From Variovorax sp. V213 (GTDB lineage: Bacteria; Pseudomonadota; Gammaproteobacteria; Burkholderiales; Burkholderiaceae_C), in assembly GCF_041154455.1 (NCBI RefSeq), contig NZ_AP028664.1, forward strand, positions 3,845,001-3,909,000: a stretch of 64,000 nucleotides of DNA, in the 5' to 3' direction. The translations under genes and the position numbers were made by a program. Shown one piece after another: positions 1 to 11,500 of the stretch. How positions within the stretch are numbered: the stretch's first letter is position 1; each line of letters begins with the position of its first letter. The notes under the pieces are model-generated. The model saw nothing but the letters and a program-made list of their open reading frames with translations. It ran no database searches and was not told where the DNA came from.

Positions 1-1
1 C

Positions 2-199
2 GTGCGTTTCGAGTCCGAGGGGCGCGGCGTGCAATGGCGCATCGACGGCAAGCACTTTGCGCGCGGCAACAGCGCGCAATGGCTGCCGTGGCCGGGACGC
101 CATGTGATCGAACTGGTCGATGCCACGGGCAAGGTGGTGGACCAGCGCAAGCTCGAAGTGCGCGGCGCGGGCGTGGTCGCGAAAAGCGCGCGCCGATAG
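2..199 (+). CDS. pbpC: Penicillin-binding protein 1C, C-terminal fragment
   Basis: Partial gene: only the last 65 residues are inside the window and the true start lies upstream. The segment reads as a small beta-rich domain (GVQWRIDGKHFARG, then QWLPWPGRHVIELVD), which matches the BiPBP_C domain closing class A penicillin-binding proteins of the PbpC type. These are periplasmic, membrane-anchored peptidoglycan glycosyltransferase/transpeptidases. No catalytic motif is visible because the catalytic domains lie outside. The stop is 17 bp from the stop of the convergent DUF11 gene. Assignment rests on this short C-terminal domain alone. Confidence 0.72.
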   Translation: MRFESEGRGVQWRIDGKHFARGNSAQWLPWPGRHVIELVDATGKVVDQRKLEVRGAGVVAKSARR

Positions 200-216
200 C
201 AAGTGATCGCGACCGC

Positions 217-3200
217 TCAATCCACCTTCACGCTGAAGAGCACCGACCCCGACCCGCCCGGCGCGAGCGAGCCGGAAAACTCCCAGCTCAGCATGCCGGT
301 ACCGCCGGCGGTCTGCGCCACCGCGCAGGCCACCGAAGGCGCGGGGGCGGCGTTGGCGGGCGTGTTCTTGCGGCAGCCAGTCAGCGACGCAGGCGTGGTG
401 CCGGCCTGCGCGGCGCCGAAGCTGGTGTACTGCGGCGTCGCGTCGTTGATCTTCATGTCGGAAATCGGCGTCGTTCCGTTGTTGGTGTAGGTGACGCGGT
501 ACTCCAGCGTTTCGCCCGATTTGGCCTGGTTGTTCACACCGAAGCTGCCGCCCTGCGTGACGTTGCGCACTTCCTTCTTGAGTTCGAGTGCGCTGTTCGA
601 CACCGTCGTGGTGTCGAGCACCGTGTAGCTCGCGCTCAGGGCCGGACCGGCGTTGGTGAAGCTGAAGCTGGCCTGCACCGTGGTCTGGTTGTTGTTGCCG
701 TTGGCCGCGTTGGCGGGAATGAACTCCTGCATCAAGATGCACACGTTCTGCCCCGCTGCCACCGTGACCGGCGCCGCGGGCGGATACAGCAGCGCAGCGC
801 CGGCCTGCTGCGCGCCGGTGCAGCCGGTGTCGGCAAAGATTTTTCCGCTCCAGCCGCTGACGGCCGGCGTGTCGACCGAGTTCGAGATGCTGAAGCTCAC
901 CGTGCCGCCGGTCCGCGCAATGAAGGTGTGCGCATAGCTGACGGTGCTGCCCGGCATGCCGCTCTTGGTGCCGTCGGCCGCGAAGGTGTTGCGGTCCACG
1001 TCGCCGAAATTGAGGCCGGTGTGGCCTGTGCCGTTCCAGGTGAAGGCAATGCGGTCGGGCGTGCCGGTACGCGTGTAGGTGTAGCTGGTGCCGCCGCTCG
1101 CCACCGCCGAGCCCGAAGGCAGCGGCACGGCACCGAACGAGGCGCCGGTCGAGAGGCGCAATGCGGTGTTGGTTTCTTCCACGCACAGCGGCGCGCTCGC
1201 GGCGGTGGCAAAGGGCACGTCGAGCGCGTAGTTGCCAGCGCCGTCGGTGGTGGCCGTCGACAGCACCGTGGCGCTGCAGTTGGTGAGCTGCACGCTCACG
1301 CCGGCAATGCCGCCCTCGCTGCCGTTGATCAACCCGTCGTTCGCGACGCCCGAGCCCGTGCCGTTGTCCAGAAACACGCGGCCCGTCACGGCGTAGCCGA
1401 AGCCGTTGACGAAGGTGCAGGTGATGTTGGCGCCGGCCACCATGTTGGCTGCGGGAATGGTGAGCTCATTGCCGGCCAGCGTGCCGAAGGGCACGGTGGG
1501 CGTGGCACTGGCCGCATCCAGGCAGCTCGCGCTGATCGGGTTGGCGGGCCAGCCGGTGGGCACGCTTTCCCTGATCGTCGCCAGTACGCCGGCCGTGCCG
1601 CTCAGGTTGGCGGCGCCGCTCGCGGTGCCGGCACCGTTGACGGTGATGCTGTCGGTGGCGGCCGAGAGCCCGCTGAGCGCAAAGCCGAACAGATTGGCGC
1701 CGCTGCCGCCGGTGGTGGTCTTCACGATCTGCACCCGGGGGAACGGCGGCGTGAAGGTGTTGGTGAAGGTGCAGGCGATGTTGCTGCCCGCCGCGGTGGC
1801 GGCCGCATCGAGCGTCACCTTGCGGTTGGGCAGGTCGGGCGTGGCGGTGCCGCCCGCGCCCAGGCCGGTACAGCTCACGCCGGTCAGCGCGTAGTTGGCG
1901 GGCAGCGGATCTTCGGTGATGGTGGTGGCGACGCCGGGCGCGGTCAGCGTCTGGATCGCACCCGCGACAGCGGTGCCGGCGGTGACGGTGGTGATCGTCT
2001 GCACCGCCAGGCCGTTGCTGCCGGTGAAGCCGAAGGGGCCGACGCCGCCGTTGCTCACCTTGCTGATCGTCACCGTGGCCGAGGCCGCATTGGTGAAGGT
2101 GCACGAAAGCGGCCTGCCGTACTGCACGCTGGCCGCGGGGATCGTGTAGGTGCGCGCATCGGCGCCGGTGCCCAGGCTGCCGACGGGCGTGCCGGCATCG
2201 GTACAGACCGCGCCCGCCAGGTTCCAGCCCGGCACCGCCGGCTCGGCGATGGTGATCGCGGTGCCCTGCGCCGTGGCCGAGAAGGGCTGCGTGCCGGCCG
2301 TCGCCGTGTTGCCATCGACCTGCACCGCCGTGCCCGCCGCCACCGTGCTGACCACGCCGTTGGTCTGGGTGGTGTTGCTCAGCGTGAAGTTGAAGGGGCC
2401 GCCCGCGCCGCCGGTGGTGGTCTTCGACAGCACCACGGTCGGCGGCGTGCAGACCGCGGTGGTGGTGGCCTGCGCCAGGAAGCCTTCGGCATTCGCACCG
2501 CTCTTGATGTGCACCACCACGGTGTTGCTGCCGGTGCGCCAGTTGCTCGACAGCGTGGCGCTGGCCTGCTGGCCCGCCTGGTAGCCGCGGAAATTGTAGG
2601 GATCGCTGCCGCCCTGCGGCACGCCGGGCACGCTCTGCAGCACGCCGTTGACGAACACTTCGGCCACCGAGTTGTCGGAATAGAAGTCCAGCTTCAGCGA
2701 GAAGGTCGCCGGATTCACCGAGGCCGCCATGTTGAAGGTGAAGCGGTGGTAGACGTCGACGTTGCCCGTGTGGTTCGGGTTGTAGTTCGAGTTCCAGTTG
2801 GCGTTGCCGAATGGGGAGTTGACCCAGGCACCGGGGGCCTTGTTGCCCACGTAGGCACGCTGCCACGAAGCCACGGTGCCGGGGCCGCCGCTGGCGGCGC
2901 CTTCGCCCGACTCCCACACCGTGTCGCGCCCTGTGCTCAGCGGCGGGCCGTTGACGCCGTTGTAGGCGGTGTTGAAGATCGCGGCGTTAGAGAGGCAGCT
3001 GATCGTCGGCGGAATGGGCGGCGACGTGGTGCCGGTGTCGCCCGTGTTGGTGAAGGTGCAGACCAGGTTGGCACCCGGCGCCGTGGCCGCGGCATTGAGC
3101 GTGAGCGTGCGGCCGGAGAGCGTGGCGGTGCCGCCCGAAGGCAGGCCGGTGCAGGAGGCGGCCGTCAGCGTGTAGCCCGCCGGCGGCACGCCCTCGGTGA

Positions 3201-5514
3201 TGGTGGTGGCCGTGCTCGCGGCCGTGAGTGTCTGCACCGGCGCGCTCTCGGGCGTGCCGGCCGCGGTGGTAGTGATGCTCTGCGCGGCGAGCCCGTTGCT
3301 GCCGGTGAAGTCGAAGGTGCCGACGCCGTTGAGCGAGGTCTTGCGGATGGTCACCGTCGGCAGCGACAGGAACCTGTAGGCCTGCGGGCTCGGCAGGTAG
3401 CTGTTGCCGCTGGCCGTGAAGCTGCCGCCCAGTGCCACGCCGCCCAGCGTGACCGCGGTGGCGCTGTAGGTCGCGGCCACGATGCTCGTTGCCGTCACCT
3501 GGCAGAGGCTCGCGGCGGTGGTGGTGCAGCTGCCCGCCGCGCCCACCGTGCCGCCGTTGAAGGCCACGTTGGGCGTGGCGCCGAAGCTCACGACCACGCC
3601 GGCGCCGACCGGGTTGCCGCTCGCATCCCGCACGAAGGCCTGCAGCACGTCCTGCGCGCTGCCGTTGGCCAGTTGGCCGTCGGTGGCGATGCGCAGGCCC
3701 GACTGCGCGGCGCTCGGCGCGCCGGCCACGAAGCTGTAGGCCGCGGGGCTCGCACCGTAGCTTTGCCCACCCGCGGTGAAGACACCGGTCAGCGCGCCGG
3801 CCGGGATGCTGACGGCAGTGCTCTTGGTTCCTGCCACGGTGCTGGTCGCCGTCACCTGGCAGAGGCCGCTGGCACTGGTGGTGCAAGTGCCGGCCGCACC
3901 GACCGTGCCGCCGTTGAAGGCCACGCCGGCGGTGGCGGCAAAGGTCACCACCGTGCCCGCCACCGGGTTGTCGGCGGCATCGCGCACGATGGCTTCGAGC
4001 ACGTCCTGCGCGCTGCCGTTGGCCACCTGGTTGTCGGTGACGGTGCGCTCGCCCGAGCGAGCCAGGGCGGCCGCGCCGGTCACCACGGTGGTGGCGGCGC
4101 TGCTGCAGCTCACGGTGGTGTTGGACACGCAGGCCGCGCCCGGCGCCGTGGCCGGCGTTCCGCTGCCGGCCACGTTGCTGTTCGCATAGTTGGTGAGCAC
4201 CGTGCCCGCCGCCACCAGCGGCGCCGTGGCATTGAGCGTGAAGCTGCGAACCCCGCCGCTGGCGGGAATGCCGCCGGTCGGCAGCGTCATCGTGCATGTC
4301 AGCGCAGCGCCGGCTGCGCTCGGCAGCGTACCGCAGCTCACGGAGGTGACGCCGCTGCCGACAGCCACCGAAGTGGCGATCACACCCGGCGGAAGCTGCT
4401 CGCGCACCACCACGGAAGTGCCGGTGGCGGCAGGGCCGCTGTTGGTCAGGCTCAGCACGTAGGCGATGGCCGCGCCCGGCGCCACCGTGGCCGGCGCGGT
4501 CTTGCTCAGGGTGATCGACGGCGGCGCGTTGAACTGGATCACCACGAGGCCGTTGCCGCCGCTGGCATCGCCGCCACCGCCCGTGCCGATGCCCGTCGTG
4601 TAGTGGGTGTCGCCGGTGGTGGCCGCCGCGCCGCCAACATTGTCGGACGTCGAATTCAATCCCACGGCCGTGGTTGGACTGGTGACGCCACCGGTGTAGC
4701 CGGATCCCCCGCCGCCCATGCCGTTGGGTGAAGTCCCCTGGCACAGGCCGCCGCCGCCGCCGAAGTAGCCGCCCCCACCGCCGCCGCCGCCTTCGTTCTG
4801 GTTCTCGTTGGTGGAGCCGCCATTGCCGCCCTGGAGCGCCGTGCCGCCCGTCGGCGCGCCGAGGTTGCAGGTGCCGCCCGTTCCTGCCGCGCCCCCCGCT
4901 GCCTGGGTGCCGGGCCGCCCGCTGGCAGCCACGTTGTCGTCGCGTCCGCTCGCACCTCCGCCGCCGCCAGCGGCGGGCGTACCCACGTCCGCCCCCGGCG
5001 ACGAGCCGCCGCCGCCGCCGGCGATGAGCCGCGCGTTGCCCTGTGTGTAGGTCGTCGTGGCAAAGACGCCCGACAGGCCGCCGCCGCTCGCGCCGATGGC
5101 CGTGGCCTGCGCGTTGCCGCCCGCACCGCCGCCGCCGTAGGTCGTGGAAGCGTCGTTGACGCCACCGCCTTCGCCGACGCGAACGCCCAGCGCCGTACCC
5201 GCCGTCACCGCCAGCGTGCCGGAGGAGAAGCCGCCGCCGCCGCCGCCCCTTTGCGCGGTGTAGTAGCTGGTGTTGGGTCCGCCGCCGCCCGCGCCCCATG
5301 CCTTGATGAACACCGAGGTCACGCCGGTCGGCACGGTGAAGGTCTGGTCGCCGCCGGAGTAAGTCACCCGCACGCAGGAGTTGAAGCCCGACTGCGGTGT
5401 GCAGGCGACTTGCGCGGCAAGGGCCGGCGCCGACACGAACGACGCCAGCAACACCAGCAGAACGCGCAAGCGCCCGGCGATCGAAGATGGAAATTGAGTC
5501 ATCTGTTCTGCCAT
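217..5514 (-). CDS. Large secreted DUF11/Ig-like repeat protein with glycine-rich N-terminus
   Basis: Secreted protein of about 1765 aa. A signal peptide (hydrophobic run, then ALAAQVACTPQ) is followed by a glycine-rich domain at about 50-330 that opens with FTVPTGVTSVFIKAWG. Next come a DUF11 module (about 331-470), two Big-1-like Ig repeats (about 480-715), and four prealbumin/SpaA-like repeats between about 720 and 1370. Each prealbumin-like repeat carries a paired Cys, usually as CTFTN; a jelly-roll-like insert lies at about 830-1020. An SdrD-B-like module (about 1370-1480) and a terminal DUF11 module ending SVLFSVKVD close the protein. It has no beta-barrel, LPXTG or autotransporter domain. 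The start is uncertain: ATG 5514 avoids overlap with the upstream gene, while ATG 5544 and ATG 5502 are also in frame. Its 10-bp distance from the barrel-protein gene implies co-transcription. Likely a surface or matrix protein; the ligand is unknown. Confidence 0.82.
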   Translation of the reverse strand: MAEQMTQFPSSIAGRLRVLLVLLASFVSAPALAAQVACTPQSGFNSCVRVTYSGGDQTFTVPTGVTSVFIKAWGAGGGGPNTSYYTAQRGGGGGGFSSGTLAVTAGTALGVRVGEGGGVNDASTTYGGGGAGGNAQATAIGASGGGLSGVFATTTYTQGNARLIAGGGGGSSPGADVGTPAAGGGGGASGRDDNVAASGRPGTQAAGGAAGTGGTCNLGAPTGGTALQGGNGGSTNENQNEGGGGGGGGYFGGGGGLCQGTSPNGMGGGGSGYTGGVTSPTTAVGLNSTSDNVGGAAATTGDTHYTTGIGTGGGGDASGGNGLVVIQFNAPPSITLSKTAPATVAPGAAIAYVLSLTNSGPAATGTSVVVREQLPPGVIATSVAVGSGVTSVSCGTLPSAAGAALTCTMTLPTGGIPASGGVRSFTLNATAPLVAAGTVLTNYANSNVAGSGTPATAPGAACVSNTTVSCSSAATTVVTGAAALARSGERTVTDNQVANGSAQDVLEAIVRDAADNPVAGTVVTFAATAGVAFNGGTVGAAGTCTTSASGLCQVTATSTVAGTKSTAVSIPAGALTGVFTAGGQSYGASPAAYSFVAGAPSAAQSGLRIATDGQLANGSAQDVLQAFVRDASGNPVGAGVVVSFGATPNVAFNGGTVGAAGSCTTTAASLCQVTATSIVAATYSATAVTLGGVALGGSFTASGNSYLPSPQAYRFLSLPTVTIRKTSLNGVGTFDFTGSNGLAAQSITTTAAGTPESAPVQTLTAASTATTITEGVPPAGYTLTAASCTGLPSGGTATLSGRTLTLNAAATAPGANLVCTFTNTGDTGTTSPPIPPTISCLSNAAIFNTAYNGVNGPPLSTGRDTVWESGEGAASGGPGTVASWQRAYVGNKAPGAWVNSPFGNANWNSNYNPNHTGNVDVYHRFTFNMAASVNPATFSLKLDFYSDNSVAEVFVNGVLQSVPGVPQGGSDPYNFRGYQAGQQASATLSSNWRTGSNTVVVHIKSGANAEGFLAQATTTAVCTPPTVVLSKTTTGGAGGPFNFTLSNTTQTNGVVSTVAAGTAVQVDGNTATAGTQPFSATAQGTAITIAEPAVPGWNLAGAVCTDAGTPVGSLGTGADARTYTIPAASVQYGRPLSCTFTNAASATVTISKVSNGGVGPFGFTGSNGLAVQTITTVTAGTAVAGAIQTLTAPGVATTITEDPLPANYALTGVSCTGLGAGGTATPDLPNRKVTLDAAATAAGSNIACTFTNTFTPPFPRVQIVKTTTGGSGANLFGFALSGLSAATDSITVNGAGTASGAANLSGTAGVLATIRESVPTGWPANPISASCLDAASATPTVPFGTLAGNELTIPAANMVAGANITCTFVNGFGYAVTGRVFLDNGTGSGVANDGLINGSEGGIAGVSVQLTNCSATVLSTATTDGAGNYALDVPFATAASAPLCVEETNTALRLSTGASFGAVPLPSGSAVASGGTSYTYTRTGTPDRIAFTWNGTGHTGLNFGDVDRNTFAADGTKSGMPGSTVSYAHTFIARTGGTVSFSISNSVDTPAVSGWSGKIFADTGCTGAQQAGAALLYPPAAPVTVAAGQNVCILMQEFIPANAANGNNNQTTVQASFSFTNAGPALSASYTVLDTTTVSNSALELKKEVRNVTQGGSFGVNNQAKSGETLEYRVTYTNNGTTPISDMKINDATPQYTSFGAAQAGTTPASLTGCRKNTPANAAPAPSVACAVAQTAGGTGMLSWEFSGSLAPGGSGSVLFSVKVD

Positions 5515-5524
5515 GGCGGCCGAA

Positions 5525-8500
5525 TCATTTCTTGTCGTTGGCATTGGCGCCGGCCGAGGAGAAGCCCAGCCCCGTCTCGTCGAACTTGAAGCGCAGGCGA
5601 ATGTATGCGCCCTTGCTGGTGTACTCGTTGGCCGTGAGGTCGCGGTCCTTGAGTCCGACGAAGTTATAGCCGGCCGACACCCACAGGTCCTTCATGACCT
5701 GGTAGCCTACCTCGGCGCCCAGCGTCTTCTGCAACGCGCCGCCCTTGCCGTGGAGCAGGCCGGCCTGGATGCCGAAGTCCCAGTTCTTGTCGATGTCCTG
5801 CGTGTAGCGCGCCTGCAGCAGGTGGGCCCGGTAGGTGCTCTTGAGCCAGCCGTCGTCGGCGCGCGACCACTTGGCCGCATAGCGCCCGTTGATCACGGTG
5901 CCGGGCCGCGGGTTGTAGTTGAGGTGGGCCGAGACGATGTCGGCGCTCGTCGTGCCGGGCAGGCTGGCGTTGCCGGAGCCCGCGCCGAAGACGCTCGAAC
6001 CGTCGAGCGCGCCGGTCGAGCTGCCCGTGCCCACCACGCGCTCCGAACGGCGCTCGTAACGCATCAGCGCGTTCCAGGTGTCGGTATCGACCGGGCGGTA
6101 CGCCAGGCCGACCTGGTGGCGCGCGAGGTGATGCTCGTTGCCGGCATTGGTGCCCTGCCCTTCGCTGCCGCTCATCACGCTGCGCGCGAGCAGGCTCCAC
6201 GAACGGTCGATCTTGTAGCCGAAGCCGGCGCTGAAGAGCCGCGTGTTCGCATCGTCGCCGCGGCGGCCTTCGAGCACGCCGCTCGCCTTGATGCGCTCGC
6301 CGATGTATTCGACGCCGCCGGTGATGGCCGTCGACTGCCCCAGCCCGCCCGAATAGCCCGTGCCGGTGTTGCCGCTGTTGCGCAGGCCGCCGAGCTGGCG
6401 CGTGTGCTCGATGCCGCCGGTCAGGCGCCACTGGTCGTTGAGCTTGAAGGTGTTGCGCACGCCGGTGGCCGCCTGCGCGGCACGGCCGTCGATGCTGTCG
6501 GCCAGGCGGTACTCGCTGTACACGCGCCCGCCTTCCATGTAGCTGCTCTCGACGCCGAGGATGCCGACGTTGTTCGACCCGGTCGTCCCGAGTTCGTCCT
6601 GGCTGTAGAGGCTGGAGACCAGTTCGTAGCGGCCGTAGATGCGCGTCTTGTCGGTCACGGCATAGTTGCCGCCGACAGCCAGCACATGGCGGTCGGACCT
6701 GCGGATGTCCTGCTCGCCTTCGACGAACACATTGGCCTGCGGCAGGCCCGGCACCTGGGCCGACAGGCGCGCGCGCACGGTCGTCAGGTCTTCGGCGTTC
6801 GCACTGGCGTTCGCGCTCGCCGCGCCGCCCAGCGCAGTGACGTTGCTGGCGCCGACGCCGCTGCCCAGGTTGCCGCTGTAGGTCGAGATCTGGCCGTAGT
6901 CGAAGCCCGAGCTGGTGCCCATCCCCGCACCGCTCTGGCCGTGGCGCAGGCCCACTTCGGCGGTCATCTGCTCGCCGAATTTCTTCTGCACGCTGGCGGT
7001 GAAGCCGCGGCGGCTGCCGCTTTGCAATGCGTCCTGGCTGAAGAGCGCTTCGCCGCGCACCGCAGTGGCGGCGTCGAGGCGGTACTCGGCGCGCGCGGAG
7101 GCCTCGGTGCGGCCGGCCGAGAAGCTCGCGCCGGGGTTGTCGAAGCCGGTGCTGGTCTTGCTCGCCAGCGCGACCACGGCGAGGTCTTCGGTCTGGTGGC
7201 GCAGCTCGACGCGGCCGCCGCTGCCCTTGCCGTTCTTGTCGGATTCGGTGCGCACCCACTCGCCGGCCATGGTGGTGTTGTCGCCCAGGCGCGCCACCGC
7301 GGTGAGCGCGCCGAGCTTGCGGCGGTTCTCGGGGTTCTCGTCGGTGCTGGCGACGACGCCGAGCTGCAGGTTGTCGCCGACCTTCACCTGCACGTCGGTG
7401 CCGGCCACCTTGAACTTCGGTCCGCCGGCGTCGACCTCGTAGGTCACGCGGATGGACTGCGGATTGAGGTTCGCATCGACCGACGAGATCGCATGCGTGA
7501 ACAGGATGCGGCGCGTGAGCGGTTCGATGGTGTAGTCCACGAAGCGCGCCACCGTCGTGCGCTGCAGCACCAGGTTGGGCTGGTTGCGGTCGCGCACCAC
7601 GACCTCGACCTGCTCGCTGTTGTCGACGAACTCGCCGCTCGTGGCGCTCAGGTAGTACGGGCCCGAGGTGCCGACCGCGCGGAACTCTTCCACCTGCTGC
7701 GTCTGCGCGGTGCGCGAGAAGAAGCTGGTGGCACGCACGTTGCCGTCGTCGTACACATGCTTGAGGCCGGTGAGCGCACGGTTGCTCTGGCTCAGGTTGC
7801 GCACCTCGGTGCTGCTGGCGGTCGTGAAGTCGCCGTACAGCAGGTAGGAGCGGTTCTTGTCGATGCGCACGTAGAGCTTCTGCGTGCTCTGCGCGTCAAA
7901 GCCCTTGACCGACGAATCGCCGTACACCGGGTAGAACTCGTCGGGGCGGATGTCGCGGAACAGGCGGTCGTCGCGCGTCTTGTTCGAGTCGTAGGCGGCC
8001 GTGAGCAGGTACTCGCCCTTGACGGTGCCCTTGAAGAAGAACGCGGTGCGGGCGGCGGCCCGGCGGTTCTTGCTCTCGTCGGCCAGGCCGGTGAGTTCCG
8101 CCTCGAAGGCGGCGCCGGCGGGCATCGCACCGAGCGGAACGCCGCCGCGCCTGGTGAGATCGAGCACGCCTTCGACGATGCCCACGCCGATCATCGGCCG
8201 CATCTCGGGCAAGAGCGCGAGGCGCACTTCCTTCACGAAGCTGCCCGCCGTCACGCGCAGGCGCGCATCGCCGGGCTCGCCGGGCGGCAGCAGGCGAAAC
8301 TCGGCCACGCCGCCTTCCATGAACACCTGCGTGCCGGGTTCGGCGGGGTTCAGGTCTTCATCGAGCCAGCGGCCGCGGTCGGCCTCCAGCGTGAGTTGCG
8401 TGCGCGCGGTCACGGGCACGCCGGCTGCATCGGTCAGGCGCACCTTCACGATCACCGGTGTGCGCAGGTCGGCCTTCGCCGATTCGGGCACGTCGACGCG

Positions 8501-11500
8501 GATCGCGCCTAGCTTGTCGGGCGCGGTCACGCTGATCTGCTGCGTGGTGCCGCGCGCGTTGCCGAAGGGGTCCACGCCCTCGAGCTGCAGGCGGTTGGCG
8601 CCGGGCTGCAGCACCACGCCGATATATTCCCAGGCGCCGAGCTTCTTGCCGGCCAGCTCGGTCTTCTTGCCGACGCGGCGCTCCTCGATGGCCTTGCCGT
8701 TGACCGTGAGGCGCAGCGCCAGTCCGGCTGGGCCCTTGACGCGCACGTTGACCGACTGGCCCGGCAGCGTGTCGCCTTCCTTCAGGTCGATGAAGCCGAG
8801 CGCGTTGTCTTCGATCTGCGGCAACAGGGCTTCGAGCTCGACCGGGCTGGGCACGGCCTGCGGCAGCAGCGGTGCCACCGCGTTCTGGCGCGGCTCGAGC
8901 ATGGCGGTGTTCGTATTGATCGGGCGGCTCGCGAATGCGCCTACGCCGGTGGCGCCGCCGCCCGTGGCCGATGCGCCCTGCGCATTGGTGGGCAGGCCGC
9001 TCAGCGCCGCGAACAGGCTGCCTGCGGGCGTGGGCGCCGGTGCCGCACTGGCGCCGAGCGTGCCGCTCAGGGTGCCCGACGCACCGCTGACAAAGCTGCT
9101 GGCGTTGGCGGGCGCCACGGGCATCGCGATCAACGGGGCCGAGTTGGCGAGCGTGGAGCCGGCGCTGCCCGTGCTGCCCGTCACCAGCGCCTGGCCGCTG
9201 GCGGGCAGCGAGCGCGCGTCGCCCACGGGCACGGTCTTGCCCTCGGGGTCGAGCCGCATGCGCACCTGCGCCTCGGCTTCGGTGTCGGGAATGGCGGCGA
9301 TGGCTGCACGGCGTGCCACCACCTCGGCCATCACTCCCGGCGTGTCGCAATTGGCGACGATGAAGTTGGCCTTGTGGAACTCGCCCTTCTTCAAGTCGAC
9401 GAAGCGGCTCTCGGGACGGCCGGCATTGCGGTTGTCGAGCGCCCCGAGCCGCGCGCCGGCCGGCAGCGTGGTCTGGTCGACGCGCAGCACGTGGGTGATC
9501 GGCTTCAGGCCGTAGAGGCTCCACTTGCCTTCCACGTCGGTGATGACGTGGGTGCCATCTTCCATGTAGAGGCGCACGCCGGGCACGCCGATTTCGTCGT
9601 CGCCTTCTTGCCGGCCGTCGCGCTTGCAGTCCATGTAGACCTTGCCGAACAGGAAGGCGTCGTCGGAGAACACGCCGCCGGTCACGCGCACGGTCCAGTT
9701 GGCCAGGTTCGACTGCATCGGGCCCGAACTCGCACGGGCGCGGTTGACGGCATCGCCATTGGTGGGCGCGCCCACGCCGATGCGCACGCGATAGCGCACC
9801 GTTGCCGATTGGTCCACGCCCAGCGCCAGCGCCGGGTAGTCGAAGACTAGCTGCGGACCCGCGCCGCCGGCCGGGTTGACCGCGGCCGAACCGTTCAGGC
9901 GCGCGCTGTTCGCGACATAGGCAAATCCCGGCGGCAGGGTGTCGGCCAGGCGCACGCCGGTGACCGGGAAGCCGGTCTTGTTGGTGACGACCAGCGCATA
10001 GTCCATGAAGTCGCCGAACTCGACCTGCCGCTTGCTGCCTTCCTTGCGCAGCACCAGCCCGAGCACGTTGCCCGGGTCGAGCGGGATGTGGTTGTGCACC
10101 ACGTCGCAGGCGGCGCCGGATGCGTTGAAGCCCGCGTTGACCGAGAAGTAGTAGGTGGTCGGGTCCGCGCCCTGCGGCGGGCCGGCATTCGGCACGATGG
10201 CGCCGCAGCTGTTGAAGGTACCCGCCGTGACCGGAATGAGCTGCGATGGCGTCACATAGCCGCTGGCTGCGGGCGGCACCACGCCGAGCGCGTAGGTGCA
10301 CGAGCCGGTGACCGGCGGCGACTGCAGGAAGAACTGGTAGCCGCCGTCGGCGCCGGTGACCATGGAGACGCTGCCGTTGGCATTGACTGTGTAGATGCCC
10401 GACGAGCCGCCATACAGCTCTTGCGCCGTGATCGGCGTGACCGGCCCGCTGCTGCACGACTGGCGCGTGAAGGTGACGACCGCACCGGCCACGGGCTGGC
10501 GCGTGACGGCGTTGTAGACCGTGCCCTGCGGGTCGGCGAGCAGCGACTGCGCCGAGCTGGCGCTGGCCGCCACCAGCATGGCCGGCGTGACGTTGACGGT
10601 GTTCTGGTCGAAGGCCGCAGCCCAGGCCTTGTTGGTGAGCGCCATGCGGCCGCCGACGATGCCGGGCTTCTGCGTGATGCGCACGGTGAAGGAGAGTTCT
10701 TCGCTCTGGCCCGGCGCGAGCGCGCGGCTGCCGTCGGTGACGCTCAACACGGCTTCGGTCGGCAGCCTGAAAGGATCGCTGCTGGCGAGCGCTTCGCGGT
10801 CGCAGGTGGCACGGCCGGTGAAGCCGCCCGCGGCATGGAGGATGCCGTTGCGCGCCTTCGGCGGACCGGCCAGTTCCCAGGCGGCAACGAGGCCGTCGGG
10901 TTTGTCCATGTCGAAGGTGCAATTGAGGTTGTCGATGAGGCGCACGTTCGGCGCCGACGCCACGCCGGTGTTGCTCACCCTGAGACGGTAGTCGAGCTCG
11001 TACACGCCCTGCGACACGCGCCGCGGCGCCGAAGCGGTCTTGGCCAGCGTGAGCGCGGGCAGCTGCGTGGAAACCGGCGTCGGCGAGCTGTCGTTGTTCG
11101 GATTGCCGTCTCCGTCGGCGTCGGGGTTGCTGCCGTTGACCGAGTCGTCGAAGGCCACGGGCGGACCGCCGGCCGCGAGCGCGCCCTGGGCGCGCGCGGT
11201 GTTGTAGAGCGTGCCGGCGCGGCCACCGACGTTGAAGCGCACATCGAAGCGCACGGTGAACTGCGCGCCCACCGGCAGCACGGCACCGGGCGCCAGCAGG
11301 TTCTGCGCAGCGGCGGTGCCGTTGAATGCGCTGTCGGCCGCAGCCACGGTGCCGCCCACGCCGTTGCCCTGGTTGCCCGCGATGGCCAGCGTGCCGGGCA
11401 CGATGGTGTACTGGTTGGCGGCGGGCACCGCCGCCGACGTGAAGCTGCCGAACTGCGTGGCGCCGCTGCCTTCGAGCAGGTCGGTCGCCTGCACGCCGTA

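Noticed and set aside
34..4731. A very long open frame on the plus strand opposite the 1765-aa DUF11 gene
   Set aside because: Arg/Gly/His-rich, low-complexity translation with no start context or domain; it is the GC-skew shadow of the true minus-strand gene.
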